DNA of 64,000 nucleotides from Theropithecus gelada. Its lineage: Eukaryota > Chordata > Mammalia > Primates > Cercopithecidae. The notes under the pieces are model-generated. The model did not search any database and was not told the DNA's origin. It was given only the letters and a program-made list of their open reading frames with translations. The position numbers and the translations under genes are program-made. Shown in pieces: positions 31,108 through 43,716 of the stretch. The stretch lies in the NCBI RefSeq assembly GCF_003255815.1, contig NC_037680.1, positions 13,614,603-13,678,602 on the forward strand. The letters are read 5' to 3'. Position 1 is the first letter of the stretch, and every line of letters begins with the position of its first letter.

Positions 31108-33123
31108 ATATGAATTACCCTTGACACAAAGATGTGTAACTTTTGTAGTTATAAATTTTTGTTTGTTCTTTGGTAAAGATTATTGTCAGTTCTACTTCTC
31201 ATAGCTTTTAGAATGGCAGTTTATGTTCAATAAGACCCAAGTTTAAAATCTTCTTTTCATGATCTGGAATGTCTTTTCCAGCTGAAGTTTTGTTAAGTCC
31301 ATATGATAAATTACAAATGAAATTTTTTGGTTGTCATTCTGTGTTACACGAAATTTTTTTTTACACACTCCACAGCTTTTTGTGTTTATTTTCTTTTTAA
31401 TGAATGCTGATTTTGATACTTAATTAAAGCAAGGAAAGGATAAAGCGTGTTTTTAGTCTAGCATTTAAGTTTTATTTGTAGTATATGGAAATTTATGTCT
31501 TTTCTTAGGCAAGCAGCTTTCATACAGCTGCTCTACCATGTTTTTGTTGCTTTTATCTTGCTGCTGAAATGGAGAACCCAGTGGTAAAATAGGTGGCAGT
31601 TTAAGAGAATTGACTTAAATGAAGTTTGTATCACTTGTACTTCATTAGCAATTAACACTTCATTAGCAATTAATACCTATACTGTAATTTTAGAAAGGGC
31701 TTATCATCTTATGTCATTTATAAAAGTTCAACTTTATGCTTGTATCAAGTATAAATCATTTTAGGAATCAAGTCAATTAATATGCCTTTATCCCCAACAT
31801 TAAATGGGTTTATTGGGGAAATTTTCAAAATGGATAGCTTGTCAGGCATACTACAATTCTACTCTATATTTTGTTCAGACTTTGTAATGTTCTTAGAATT
31901 GTTAGTTGCTTACAGCAACTATGTACTTAGAAGACCTTCCGTATTTACTGAAGTCATGAAGGTTAAGAAAAAAATAAATCCATCCACCAGTGGACAAGGG
32001 ACCTATACCATGTAATCCAAATTTGTAAGTTCATTTATGGACAGGTGGCTGAGGGAATCTATAATTTCATCATTGATCATAGTTTTAAGATCATAGGCAC
32101 AGAGTAGTGATTCCCTGCCGTTCTATCATTAACACTTTTATCTAGCCAATGCGATGACAGTAGGTTAGTAGGAGATGCAGGCAGACTGACAGGTTTGTTT
32201 TTTCTCATAGAAAATTAGAAACAAAATTAGAAGTGGGAGAGGCTGCCCGCTGTAGCTGCTCTAGCAGCAGAAACTGATAACTAAAATCAAAGAAGGAAAG
32301 AGAACTATAAAAGGTATTAAGTAGTTTAAAACTATTCAGGACCATTTAACATAGGATGAATTGTCCTTGTACCTACTAAAAGAAAAAACTGCCAAGGTGG
32401 TTGTATTGCACCCTGGTATTTTGTTTGTAAAAGAATGAAAAAAAACAAAAAACAGTGCAACAGTCATCTATGATTATGCCAAGTAATTAAGATATTACCA
32501 AATAATTGAGTGTGCATTAAAAGTTAAATCACGTTGAATTGCATGTGAGCAATGATAGTTATTTCAAACTCACATTAGCAAAGTCATATATAATTTATAG
32601 TTTTCTCCTTTTACATTGTGAGGCATTTGGAGAATCTTTTCAAATGGAATTCCTAGAGTGATTGCTGTTTGAGATCGGGGGTGTATCTTTCTGGTTTCTT
32701 TCTGGTTCTAGAGCTTTCTAAATTTTTTGAGTGAAATGTCAAAAATTATTGTAAACTGATTTGAGAGTTGTTTTCATTATCTGATTCATTAAACTTCAGA
32801 TTTTGTTTAACTCAGTATTACCTTGAAGGCAAATGTTTATTTTAATATGAAAATGATAGCTCGTTTGTTGATGCTAGTATTTGACTGTATCATAAATTAA
32901 CATGAGCTGCTTAGAGTCTAATTGCAAAATTGAAAAGTTAGCATAAATTGTCCATCATATAAATGAAAAATAATTTCAGTTTATTTAGTAAAGTTTTTGT
33001 GTCTACTGTGCAAGGGATTTTGCTTTCAGCATTGTAAGATTTAATAATAAAATATATGCTATAATAATTATGAAAGCATACCTACATCTCTTTTAACTTA
33101 TGGCTTGACCTAATCCAGAATTC
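31108..33123. other. Largest repeat-poor stretch (2.0 kb), intron-like
   Basis: I recognise no transposon here. One exon-like segment stands out at 31510-31586: acceptor TTTTCTTAG before it and donor GTG/GTAAAA after it, open in two frames. The peptides do not resemble a known family, so I do not call it as an exon. A tandem 'acttcattagcaattaa' lies at about 31639-31673. Confidence 0.4.
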
Positions 33124-33430
33124 TTTTTTCTTTTTTGATGGGGCGGGGAGGGACAGGGTCTTATTCTCTCGCCCAGGCTGGAGTGCATTAGCGTGATCTC
33201 GGCTCATTGCAACCTCTGCCTCCCGGGTTCAAGCAATTCTCCCAGCTCACTCTCCCAAATAGCTGGAATTATAGGCACACACCACCACACCTGGCTCATT
33301 TTTGTCTTTTTAGTAGAGACGGGGTTTTACCATGTTGGAAAGGCTGGTCTCGAACTCCTGACCTCAAGTGATCCATCCACCTCATCCTCCCAAAGTGCTG
33401 AGATTACAGGCATGAGCCACCACACCGGCC
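33124..33430 (-). mobile_element. AluS
   Basis: A full dimer with target duplication 'cctaatccagaatt' at 33109-33122 and 33429-33442. Confidence 0.94.
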
Positions 33431-33822
33431 TAATCCAGAATTTAAATTCTTCACACTATAGACTAAGTCAACCAGTCATAGCTTCAGAATTTCTAATGAG
33501 TAACTTGAGAGTGACAATCTGATAGTTGACCCTAGGTACTTTTTTGATAGCAAAAATACTATATTTATTTAGATTGCGTATTAATTAAGGGTGGCTTTGG
33601 AGGAAGTTGATAGAGATATTGGTTCTTAAAATCCCAGGTCATCATTGGCACTGCAGTGTGAGTTGACTTTCTACACTGTAATGACTTGAAAAAGTAGAGT
33701 TTTTAGAAAGTTGTAATTTCTTACTCATTTTGCAACCCAGATATATTTTTAAATGAAGTAAATTTTGTGAAGCAGAACAGTTTGATAGGTAGTTTGTTGT
33801 TAACATTGCTTTTTCTTTTTCC
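33431..33822. other. Unassigned
   Basis: No repeat or exon recognised. Confidence 0.35.
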
Positions 33823-34098
33823 TCAGAGACAGTCCCTCACTCTGTTGCCCAGGCTGGAGTGCTGTGGCATGATCATAGCTCACTGCAGCCTCACCCTCTT
33901 GGGCTGAAGAGATCCACCTACTTCAGCCTACTTAATAGCTGGGACCACAGACACGTGCTACCACATCCGGTTAATTTTTGTAGAGACAGGGTCTCATTGT
34001 GTTGCCCAGGGTGGTCTTGAGCTCCTTAACTCAACTGGTCTACCTGCCTTGGCCTCCCAAAGTGCTGGGATTACAGGCATGAGGCACCGTGCCTGGCT
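33823..34098 (-). mobile_element. AluJ
   Basis: 'tgttgcccagggtggtcttg' and 'gagctccttaactcaactgg' are J-type. The mid-element A-rich linker is reduced. Confidence 0.9.
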
Positions 34099-34622
34099 CT
34101 AATATTGCTTGGCATCCATTCTATGAGTAGATTTCTTGGTTATCTAGATTATGTTTGCTTAAATATTTGAAAGAGTCTTTCTGAACTGAAGTTCAGCCAA
34201 ATGGGAGGAAACTCAGTATATTTCATACTCAAATGAAGTACAACCCTCGGTTCCTTTTTTATAAAGTGACATTTGTGCTTTTTAGGATCACAATAAATAT
34301 ATTCTGGCAAAAGCCAAACAGCAGTGATTTGTACAAAATTTCAACAGATCCAGATAATAATGTTTCCAAGTCATCACCATGGAAAGAGGAGTAGGCAGGA
34401 ATTGAGATGTGTAGCAGTTGCAGAAATCAGGGATTCAGGAGCATCAAAATATTTGAATGTCAGTCAAGCTGATGCTCTCGATCAAGCACTGTTATAAATT
34501 TCTATAAGGAGGTTTCAAAATGTGATTTTTTTTTACAAGTTTGTATATAACCTGACTTATATGAATCATTCTGAAAGTGGCCAATGTTAATATTCTGCTG
34601 TTCTGCTGGGGTTTTTGTATGT
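34099..34622. other. Unassigned
   Basis: No repeat or exon recognised. Confidence 0.35.
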
Positions 34623-34624
34623 GT

Positions 34625-34928
34625 TTTTTGTTTGTTTGTTTGTTTTTGATACGGAGTCTCGCTCTGTCACCCAGGCTGGAGTGCAGTGGAACAATCGCAG
34701 CTCACTGCAACCTCCGCCTCCCAGGTCAAGCTATTCTCTTGCCTCAGCCTCCCAAGTAGCTGGGATTATAGGTGTGAGCCACCACGCCCGGCTAATTTTT
34801 GTATTTTTGGTAGAGACAGGGTTTCGCCATGTTGGCCAGGCTGGTCTCGAACTTCTGACTTCAGGTGATCCGCCCACCTCGGCTTCCCAAAGTGCTGGGA
34901 TTACAGGCATGAGCCACAGGGCCCAGCC
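34625..34928 (-). mobile_element. AluS
   Basis: The (GTTT)n head is followed by a complete dimer. The flanks share 'tctgctgg' plus a T-rich extension (34602-34609 and 34929-34936). Confidence 0.94.
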
Positions 34929-34934
34929 TCTGCT

Positions 34935-35585
34935 GGTTTTTTAAACAACTGTATTGAGATATAATTCTCATACCATAAAATTAACCCTATTAAAGTGTAC
35001 AGTTCATTCAGTTTTTATATATTCACAGTTATGCAACTGTCACAATAATCTAATTATGGAACATTTTCATCTCTCCAAAAAGGAACCCCATACCCATTAG
35101 CAGTCCCTTCCACATTCTCCCTCTTCCCCAGTCCTCGGCAACCACTAATACACTTTTCTGTCTCTATAGATTTGCCTATTCTGGACATTTCATATACATG
35201 TAATCATATAGTATGTGGTATTTTGCAACTGGATGCTTTTTTTAGCTTAATGTTTTTGGGATTCATCCATGTTGTAGCATGAATCGGTACTTCATTCCTT
35301 TTTATTTCTGAATAATATGCGTTTGAATGGATATATAACTTATGCATTCAGTTGATAGATATTTGGGTTGTTTCTGCTTTTTGGTTATTGTGAGCATCAC
35401 TGCTGTAAACATTCTTGGACAAGTTTTTATGTGGATGTATGTTTTCATATCTCTTGGTTGTATGTCTAGGAGTAGACTTGCTGGGGCATATGATAACTAT
35501 GTTTAACCTTTTGAGAAACTGCCAGTTTTCTAAAGTGGCTATACCATTTTGCATTCTCATCAAGCTGTGGATTAGGGGTGGGCCC
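34935..35585 (-). mobile_element. L1M (MB/MC-like) 3' UTR
   Basis: 'ctgtattgagatataattct', 'catccatgttgtagcatgaa', 'gatatttgggttgtttctgc' and 'gaaactgccagttttctaaa' give a long, well-ordered reverse complement of the L1M 3' region. Confidence 0.9.
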
Positions 35586-35594
35586 TTGTTTCAA

Positions 35595-35856
35595 TGTATT
35601 AGTAACTGATGTCTATAAAAAGGAGAAATTTGGAGACAGTTATTCATATAGGAAAAATGCCACATGAACATGAAAATGGCCATTGACAAGCCAAGTATAG
35701 AGGCCTGGAACAGATCCTACTTGACCATCATAAGGAACCACCCCTGCCAACACCTTGATTTTACCGTCAGAACTGTGCAAAGATAAATTTTTGTTGTTTA
35801 AGCTACCCATTTTGTCATACTTTGTCACAGAAACCCTCGCAAACTACTGCTAAGTG
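35595..35856 (+). mobile_element. MLT1-type ERVL-MaLR LTR fragment
   Basis: 'aggagaaatttggagacagt', 'aggaaccacccctgccaaca', 'ccttgattttaccgtcagaa' and 'aagctacccattttgtcata' are MLT1 LTR landmarks in order. No internal sequence. Confidence 0.78.
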
Positions 35857-35956
35857 GTCCATGTCCGTTCTGTCCTAGCAAATAGGCAAACTTCTTTTGT
35901 TTCGATGACACACACTCCTGCTGTGACATACAGTAGTAAACTTAAAAGTAAAATAG

Positions 35957-36172
35957 ACCATCCTGGCTAACACAGTGAAACCACATCTCCACTAAAAATA
36001 CAAAAAATTAGCCGGGCGTGGTGGCGGGTGTCTGTAGTCCCAGCTACTCGGGAGGCTGAGGCAGGAGAATGGCGTGAACCCAGGAGGCGGAGCTTGCAGT
36101 GAGCTGAGATGGCGCCACTGCTCTCCAGCCTGGGCAACAGAGCAAGACTCTGTCTCAAAAAAAAAAAAAAAA
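35957..36172 (+). mobile_element. AluY/S, 5' truncated
   Basis: Begins at 'gaccatcctggctaacacag' and ends in a 17-base A tail. The word 'gtaaaataga' before it (35947-35956) and after it (36173-36182) shows truncation happened at insertion. Confidence 0.93.
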
Positions 36173-36183
36173 GGTAAAATAGA

Positions 36184-36600
36184 TATCATCTGTCATGACG
36201 GAAATGCAAATCAAAGCCATAGTGAGATACCACTGTGTCTATAATGTCTATAATTATAAAATCAGATAATAACAACCGTTGAAAAGGATGTAGACAAATT
36301 GGAATCCTCATATACTGCCAGTCGGAATTGAAAAGGTGTGGTCGTTTTGGAGAGTCCGGAAGTTCCTCAATTTGTTAAACACTTAAATAAGTAAACATGA
36401 GTTACCATATGACCCAGGAATTCCACTCCTAGGTATATAACTAACGGAAATGAAAATATGACCAAGCAAAACTTGTACACGGATATTTATAGCAGCATTA
36501 TTTATCATAGTGAAAAAGTAGAAACAACCCAAATATCCGTCAACTGATGAATGGATAAGCAAAATGTGGTATATTGTATGACAATAAAAAACAGTGAAAA
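36184..36600 (+). mobile_element. L1M (MA/MB) 3' part, before Alu
   Basis: 'ggaaatgcaaatcaaagcca', 'gagttaccatatgacccagg' and 'ggtatataactaacggaaat' followed by 'aaacaacccaaatatccgtc' are ORF2-end/3' UTR words of L1MA/MB. Confidence 0.88.
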
Positions 36601-36872
36601 GCTAGGCGTAATCCTAGCACTTTGGGAGGCCAAGGCAGGAGGAGCGCTTGAGTCCAGAAGTTTGAGACCAGCCTGGACAACATAATTTCTACAAAAATAA
36701 AAATAAAAAAAAAATTAGCTGGGCATGGTGGCATACACTTCTGGTCCCAGCTACATGGGAAGCTGAGGCAGGAAGATCACGTTAGCCCAGAAGGTTGAGG
36801 CTGCAGTGACCCATGATCTTGCCACTGTACTCCAACCTGTGCAACGGAACAAGACCCTGTCCCAAGCAGGGG
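36601..36872 (+). mobile_element. AluJ inside L1M
   Basis: 5' truncated to 'gctaggcgtaatcctagcac'. J-type 'gagcgcttgagtccagaagt'. The tail region is G-rich. Confidence 0.9.
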
Positions 36873-36889
36873 GCGGGGGTGGAGGGGAG

Positions 36890-37245
36890 GGAAGGAATGA
36901 AGTGTTGTTACGTGTTCCAATGTGAATGAACCTTGAAAACATGCTAAGTAAAAGAAGACAGTTACAGAGGACCATGTACTATATGATTCCAGGCATACAA
37001 AATGTCCAGAATAGGCAAATCTGTAGAGACACAAAGTAAATTAGTGTCGAGAGAATGGAGGGAATTAGCGGGTGATGACTAAGAGCAGTGGGGTTGTTTT
37101 TTGTGGTAATAAAAATGTTCTAAAATTGGTCGTAGTGAGGGTCACACTACTCTGAATATACAAAAGCCATTTAATGGGTTTTATACCATTCGGTAGTAAT
37201 ATGCTATTGCATGGTATGTGAATAATATCTCATCAGAGCTGTTTT
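36890..37245 (+). mobile_element. L1M 3' end, after Alu
   Basis: 'gaatgaaccttgaaaacatg', 'atatgattccaggcatacaa' and 'ggtatgtgaataatatctca' continue and end the L1 copy interrupted by the Alu. Confidence 0.86.
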
Positions 37246-37364
37246 TTGAAAACAGAACATATATGACCAAAAAATGAAAAAGTCAACTAGACCTAGTAAT
37301 CTATGTTTAAGAGTAGCAATTGATTGATCATTTATTAAGCATGTGCTATGTCCGATTTTTTATT

Positions 37365-37370
37365 TTTTTT

Positions 37371-37402
<32 letters not shown>

Positions 37403-37685
37403 TTTTTGAGATGGAGTCTCGCTCTGTCCCCTAGGCTGGAGTGCAGTGGTGCAATCTTGGCTTACTACAAGCCCCGCCTCCCGGTTTCTCGCCATTCTCC
37501 TGCCTCAGCCTCCTGAGCTGGGACTACAGGCACCCGCCACCACACCCGGCTAATTTTTTGTATTTTTAGTAGAGATGGGGTTTCACCGTGTTAGCCAGGA
37601 TGGTCTCAATCTCCTGACCTCGTGATCTGCCCGCCTTGGCCTCCCAAAGTGTTGTGATTACAGGCGTGAGCCACTGCGCCCGGCC
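37365..37685 (-). mobile_element. AluY with (TTTA)n head
   Basis: (TTTA)n at 37371-37406, then a complete dimer with 'ttagccaggatggtctcaat' and 'cctgacctcgtgatctgcc' and well-kept CpGs at its end. Confidence 0.95.
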
Positions 37686-38902
37686 CAAAACTGTCATTTT
37701 GAAGCAACACTTACTAGAATTCATATAGAAAAAAAAAAAAACATTAAAATTCCTCTGCTTAGATTCTCTGATGAAGACTGAAACGTAGGATCTTGCAGCC
37801 TTTTTTCTTTCTTAATCAGTGACTTTTGAACCTCTACGAAGATCCAGATCTAGAATTCTAGGACAAGTGCCCTTATGGTTCTACTTATTCTACAGTGGTA
37901 ATTAGCAATTTAGTAACCTTAAGGAAGTATTTTGTTGTTAGTTTATTGCTGTTTTTTTCCTCTACTAATTTTACTTTTTCTTTTTACTGTCCATATTTAA
38001 CATAAGTATATCCTTTGTATCTTTTTCTTCCCATACTATACCAAGGGGCTTAAAACTCTTTATCTCTGATTATTCTGCTCCTGCACTTTAAATTGTAAGT
38101 GATACAAATCCAAAGCATACAAACTCAGCGAGTGGAGGAATTTACTAAACTCATCTGAATGCCAGGTCCAGAATTTAAGCAGCAGCCAGGTTCAGGTCTT
38201 AGGTGGTATAATCCGAGTCTTATTTCTTCTCCACAGGTATTCTGTAGTCAACTGCATTCATGTTGCCAGGAAAAACTGGTTGCTGTAAATCCTGACTTAC
38301 TTGGTCCTTATGGCTCTTGATCCCGATAGTAATGAGCCAGTGGCAAGGAAGATCATATGGCATATTCTGAATAACCCAGCTTAAGTTACATGTTCAACAC
38401 TGAATTGTGGCCAGAGACTGGAGTATAGTTCATGTCTAGGTCATGTTCTCACCCCTGGGGCTGGAAGTGGAACTTAAGTGCCAGGCAAGGCTGCTTACGT
38501 TGAGTGGTATTATTACCAGCAGAGGTGGAGGAACAAGGCATTCAAGAGACAAAAATAATAGAGGGTAGTAAGTGTAGTTAATATACGTTGAACAAAAAAC
38601 ATGGGCCCATGTACAAAGGAATGACATCAGATCTTAGAATACATTAGAACTATGTAATTCTTTGAGTTGCATGGAGCCCACAGGGCTAGAGAAGTACGTA
38701 TTTTAAGAGATACGGTGGATAATGATAAATGATAATGAGTTAGGAGAAAAATAACAATAAAACATTAGAAATATTGAGTTATAGATTAATTGGTTCAAGT
38801 GTAATGCCAGTTCTTTAAGTACACATCATAAGCAGCTGATATGAAAACATCAGTTTTCACACATTGGTACCCTCCAATAGAGATTTATACAGTGATGGAA
38901 TT
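37686..38902. other. Intron-like unique sequence (1.2 kb)
   Basis: No recognisable repeat and no exon with credible splice sites. Confidence 0.4.
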
Positions 38903-39063
38903 GTTTCATATCTGTACTGCTCAACATGGTGACCACTAGCCATATATGCCTGCTGAGCAGTTGAAATGTGTCTAGTGTAACTAAAGAACTGAATTTTTAA
39001 TTTTATTTAATACTAAATAGCCGTTTGTGGCTGGTAGCTAACTTAATAGACAGCACAGCTATC
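38903..39063. mobile_element. hAT-like MITE (family uncertain)
   Basis: 'ctgtactgctcaacatggtg' at the left and 'gctaacttaatagacagcac' at the right are imperfect inverted repeats. The inside has 'cactagccatatatgcctgc' and 'cagttgaaatgtgtctagtg', which I associate with a MER-type hAT element. Confidence 0.65.
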
Positions 39064-39124
39064 TAAATTTGGAATAACTTGATCAGTATCCTGCCTCCTA
39101 TATTTAATATCTTTAAGATATTGG

Positions 39125-39300
39125 GGAGTTTTACAAACCTTGCTTGCTGTTGTTTTCCCATTTGTAAAATGAGAGTAAATGTCTTATAATAAATAACCTG
39201 TCTTAGTGGGTTATTTTGAGGATTAAATGGCTTAATCCATGTAAATGTACTTGGCACTCACCGAGCATATGGCATTTAAGTGTTAGTCTTTATTGTCATT
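39125..39300 (+). mobile_element. MIR
   Basis: 'cccatttgtaaaatgagagt', 'ttattttgaggattaaatgg' and 'gtacttggcactcaccgagc' follow the MIR core to 3' end. 39301-39763 to the right is unassigned. Confidence 0.86.
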
Positions 39301-39763
39301 GTTTTATCACTACCTTGGAATGGGAGCTAAAGAAATGAGTAGCCAGTAATCCAACAGTTAAAAATTTTATTGAACATCTTTGGAGCTGTGGCAGTTGAGC
39401 CATTTATTAATGTGTATGTTATTATAGACTGAGTACAGAAAATGTAGTTTGGGGAGATTTAGGGATGAACATTTCAGTACTGTCTTGGCAACTTAAAATT
39501 TTTATCAAACAAAGGTTTCTGTACATATTTCGTGGTGATTTGGTCAGTATTTTGTTTCTAAGGTGGTTAAACGTATTTTTAAACTTTTAAAATGATAATC
39601 AGCTTCCTTTTAGGATTCCTTAAGGATTTTCTTCTCTGAAAGTCAAAATGTAATTTAAAAAGTGTAAAAGGTTACTACTTTTTAGCCTATCTTAACTTTA
39701 AAATTGTTTTACGAAATCTTAAAAGTAAAATACCTTATCACTGGTATTTATGATTCCACAAAG

Positions 39764-40082
39764 TGTGTATGTGTGTGTGTGTGTGTGTGGTTGTTGGCGA
39801 CAGCGCCTCGCTTGGTCACCCAGGCTGGAGTGCAGTGGCATGATCACAACTCACTGCAGTCTCGACCTCCCCGGCTCAAGTGATCCTCCCATGTCAGCCT
39901 CCCACACAGCTGGGGCTATAGGTGCATGCCACCACATCCAGCTAATTTAAAAAAAAAATTTTTTTGTAGAAGTAGGGTTTCACCATATTGAGACTGGTCT
40001 CAAATTCCGGGGCTCAAGCAATCCTCCCACCTCACCTTCCCAAAGTGCTGGGATTACAGGCATGAGTCACTATGCTTGGCCT
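39764..40082 (-). mobile_element. AluJ with (TG)n head
   Basis: A (TG)n microsatellite at about 39764-39788 has replaced the T tract. The dimer has an A-rich interruption 'ctaatttaaaaaaaaaattt' in the middle. Confidence 0.9.
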
Positions 40083-41015
40083 ACAAAATGTATTACCATC
40101 TTGCATTCCTTACTAAATTGTTATTTTGTCCCCTGAGATATTTTGGGATAGTAGAAAATCACCAGGTCCATCCTGCATTTCTTCTCATTTATATTATTTT
40201 TGTTGCTTTTGAAATATCAACTCTTGACTAGAAGTATATTTATATGCCTTAATCTCTGTATTATCAATTATTAGATACTTGTGCCGAGCCCCTCGGACCA
40301 TCTCATTTCCCTCCTTCCTGCAGTAGGATCCAACTATTTATTACTGTCTGCAATTCAATATTTTAGGCAATTGTTTAGTGGTTGGTTGTCTCTTATCACT
40401 AGTTGATTTAAGGACCTGTCTGTCTCCATGAATGTTTGAAGTGTGCCCTGGCAGAGCTCTTTATGTTTTTGGAATGTGGAGCTGACTATAGCTTTCTCTT
40501 AGTAATAAATTCGTCTAAGTAATGAAACATTCGGTTAACTAAAATAAAGGAAAAAGAATTACTCTTAATTTATGCTCTGCCCAGTAGATAAGAGTTGACC
40601 AAAACTTTTAAATATTTCACTATCATTATGTATAATTCAGTTTGCATCTGTTCCATAACTTACTAAATCAATTCAGTGAGAGGGTTGAGATTTTGAAATG
40701 ACCAAATGACAAATTTTCCCTGCAGTGATGGCATGGAAATCACTTGGTCTTTGTTTACAGGGTCGGCACCTGTATATATTTTTCTGCAGGATTTTTCCAC
40801 TCTAAACTAAGTGGAAAATGTTTAAAATTTCAAGTTTTTAGGGTTTATTAGTAACATTGTGAGCATACTAAAAATTGAAGACTGTGTAAACCAAAGAATT
40901 TAAACATGCTGCAGGTGATACTTAGATTCCCTTTGTCTCAGGTCTAACTCAACCATAAAGCATTTTTACTTTACCACCATCCATGATATTTTGACACATT
41001 TCTTTCTGCATCTTT
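40083..41015. other. Intron-like unique sequence
   Basis: No repeat or exon recognised over 0.9 kb. Confidence 0.4.
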
Positions 41016-41254
41016 TTTCAGGCTGGAGTGCAATGGTGCTATCGCTGCTCACAGCAGCCTCTGCCTCTCTAATTCAAGTGATTCTCCCACCTCAACCTCC
41101 CGGGTAGCTGGGACTATAGGTGCGCGCCACCACACCTGGCTAAATTTTGTGTTTTTAGTAGACACGGGGTTTCACCATGTTGGCCAGGATGGTCTCAATC
41201 TCCTGACCTCGTGATCAGCCCGCCTCAGCTTTCCAAAGTGCTAGGATTATAGGC
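41016..41254 (-). mobile_element. AluS/Sc, truncated at both ends
   Basis: Starts at 'caggctggagtgcaatggtg' and stops at 'gtgctaggattataggctc', lacking the outer parts of both arms. Confidence 0.9.
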
Positions 41255-42108
41255 TCTTTCTGAATCTTTCATGTAAACCATTTCACTAAAATTTGCACTA
41301 AAAATGAAAATTAGAGTTGAAATATTTAGAATCGTAGAATCTTTGGATAAGAATAAAAAATATACAAGTTGTAGTAGAGACTTAAGGTGCTTATCTGTAC
41401 TCAGTTCTGCTTTCTGGGCATCTGGAACAGTATACTTCCCAGTCCCGTTGTACTTAGGTGGTACCAGGTGACTCATTCTGAAGTATGAGGAGAGACTGTT
41501 GTGGAGGCTGTATGTTAAGAAGGCAGAGCCACTTACAGAAAGAAGCCAGGAACCCCAAACTTAAAGCTTCCTGAGTCTCTGGGTCATGACATGGAAGGCA
41601 GATAATAAATATAAATATGAAAATCGTTCTTAGTACAAGGGACATACAGAAACAGGCCACAGGCCCTAGTTTACTAACTTCTGTGCTTGTCTCCTGAGTG
41701 GTAACAAATGTGTGGTGCAACCAAGACAAAAGTCTTTCTGTTAATCCAATAAGTTTTAAGGGTTCATTATCATAGCATTACTTGACTTACTAGATCACAG
41801 GTGATCTCATCTCACTGTCTGACTCCACCATATTTCTAAAGAATGCTTCTGATATCAGGAATCTCTGCACTGTACATTCTGTGAGATAACCTATTCCACT
41901 GATGGACAACTTTATCTGTAACTAATTTTTCTCTTTTTAGTGAGCCAAAGTCCTGATTCCATTTTATCTGTTGGTTCCAGTTCTGCCTCCAGATGAGTTT
42001 TATATTTTGTGGGAGCTTTTCATTATCCAAAGATAGTTTTCAGGTCTCCCTGGTCTGTTAACCTAGGAGAAAACAGAATAAAATAGCAAATGACATTTTA
42101 AGAAACAT
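41255..42108. other. Unassigned, possibly an old LTR relic
   Basis: 41440-41700 has a compact run ('aaggcagagccacttacaga', 'cttcctgagtctctgggtca') that vaguely recalls MLT1-type LTRs, but I could not align it convincingly. The overlapping minus ORFs have no support. Confidence 0.3.
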
Positions 42109-42411
42109 TAAGCTTGGTGGGACATGGTGGCTCACACTTGAAATCCCAGCACTTTGGTAGGCCAGGACAGACGGATCATTTGAGCCCAGGAGTTCATGAC
42201 CAGGCTGGGCAACGTGGCGAAAACCGGTCTCCACTAAAAATATAAAAAATTAGCTGGTTGTGGTGGCAAGTGCCTGTGGTCCCAGCTTCTCAGGAAGCCG
42301 AGTTGGAAGCATCACCTGAGCCCAAGATGTCAAGGCTGTAGCGAGCCATCAGAACCACTGCACTCCAGCCTAGGTGATAAAAGCGAGGCCCTGTCTCAAA
42401 AACAAAAAACC
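42109..42411 (+). mobile_element. AluJ
   Basis: 'gagcccaggagttcatgacc' and 'aggctgggcaacgtggcgaa' are J-type. Diverged in the right arm. Confidence 0.9.
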
Positions 42412-43617
42412 AAGCTTAAAATAAAAGTTGTATTAACTAGAATATAATAAACTACATTTAACTTTAGAAAAATCAACTACACAAGCAGTAAGAAGATTTG
42501 ACCCAGTTCTGAGAAAACAACTGTCAACTTAGTATAAAACAATAAAATGACCGTTAAAAAATTAACTGAATTATATGCTTGATGTTTTGTTTATGGCAAA
42601 TATTTCTCTCCTGTACTGTGAACAAGTCCAGCCACATCTATTACATTAAAGGCAACCAAGTTTTAAAGGAAAAATTGACAAAGTTAGTCTAGAGGAATGG
42701 TCACCAGAATGTCTCAACAAAAGTCTAGACACCCTAAACACAGTGAATGGCTAAAGGAATTAGAGATACTTAAAGAGAAACAGCCCATTGGACAACATCT
42801 CATGATCTCAGATAGTTACAATGAAATCTGTCTTTTATTAATTTTCTTTATCTTCACAGCAGGTGACTAATAGCTTTTTGTAGGAATGAGGCAGATGGGC
42901 ATCCAGGCTTTACATTTGATCTTTATAGCCAACATCTTTCAATTATGTGTTTGACCATGATCCCCAAAGCTTCTATAGGATATTTGGTCAAGAACTTTTT
43001 GGAAATCATACAACATATAGTCTGTAGTATATTAACAACATACTAGTCCTATCAAAAAAAAAGATGAAATTGAGTATTAGATTATATGACTTATTCTGTC
43101 AATGCTAGTTCTTAATTATTTGGTTGCTTATTATTTTTTTTTTCTAGTTGCATTTCTTCTAGTAATCCAGACTATAATTTTGGTAGGACTTGGCATCAGA
43201 TACACTAAGCCATAAGTCTTAGACTTACACCATTTGTTGCAAATTGGGAGCTCACTTACCAATATCTAGACTTAAAAAATCTTATCTCCTTAATTGTATA
43301 ACACTTTCCATCTCAAATTTATTTACACCTTCAGGTTCATGAAGACTTGCACAGTTGAACTGATTTTAAGTGGCCAGGTGCTTTCACCTGTACATTCCTA
43401 CTTTAGTCCCATACTTTATCAGGTATCTTTTTAAAGCCAACTATGCTAAGTCAACTAACCTTATCTGGTTGGGATAAATTAATCTTTACCAAAGGAAAAC
43501 TTCCTGTTTCAACCTCAGTAAATGTTAACTGTTCCTTTTATTTAATTTCTTATGGAAATAAATGGACCATTTTATCCTTTTACTTTCTGCCTTTACCATT
43601 TGCTGTCAGGTTGATAA
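42412..43617. other. Unassigned (1.2 kb)
   Basis: 42660-42960 has a L1- or LTR-like feel ('ggaatggtcaccagaatgtc'), but I cannot assign it. No exon recognised. Confidence 0.35.
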
Positions 43618-43716
43618 CTAGGGCGACCACATTACCTGCTGCCCAGCAAAAATAATAGTATCCCCTTTCATTATGAAAAGTATTCCAGTCTGGATAAGTT
43701 ATTTGGTCATCCTCAC
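43618..43716. mobile_element. Short palindromic DNA-transposon MITE
   Basis: 'tagggcgaccacattacctg' at the left and 'agttatttggtcatcctcac' at the right are inverted repeats of the TAGGGTGACCATA type. The middle 'tagtatcccctttcattatg' fits the same small family (MER53-like, name uncertain). Confidence 0.6.

Noticed and set aside
41454..42030. Minus-strand ORFs as a possible gene
   Set aside because: Two separate short frames in different registers over what may be an LTR relic, without start context or splice sites.
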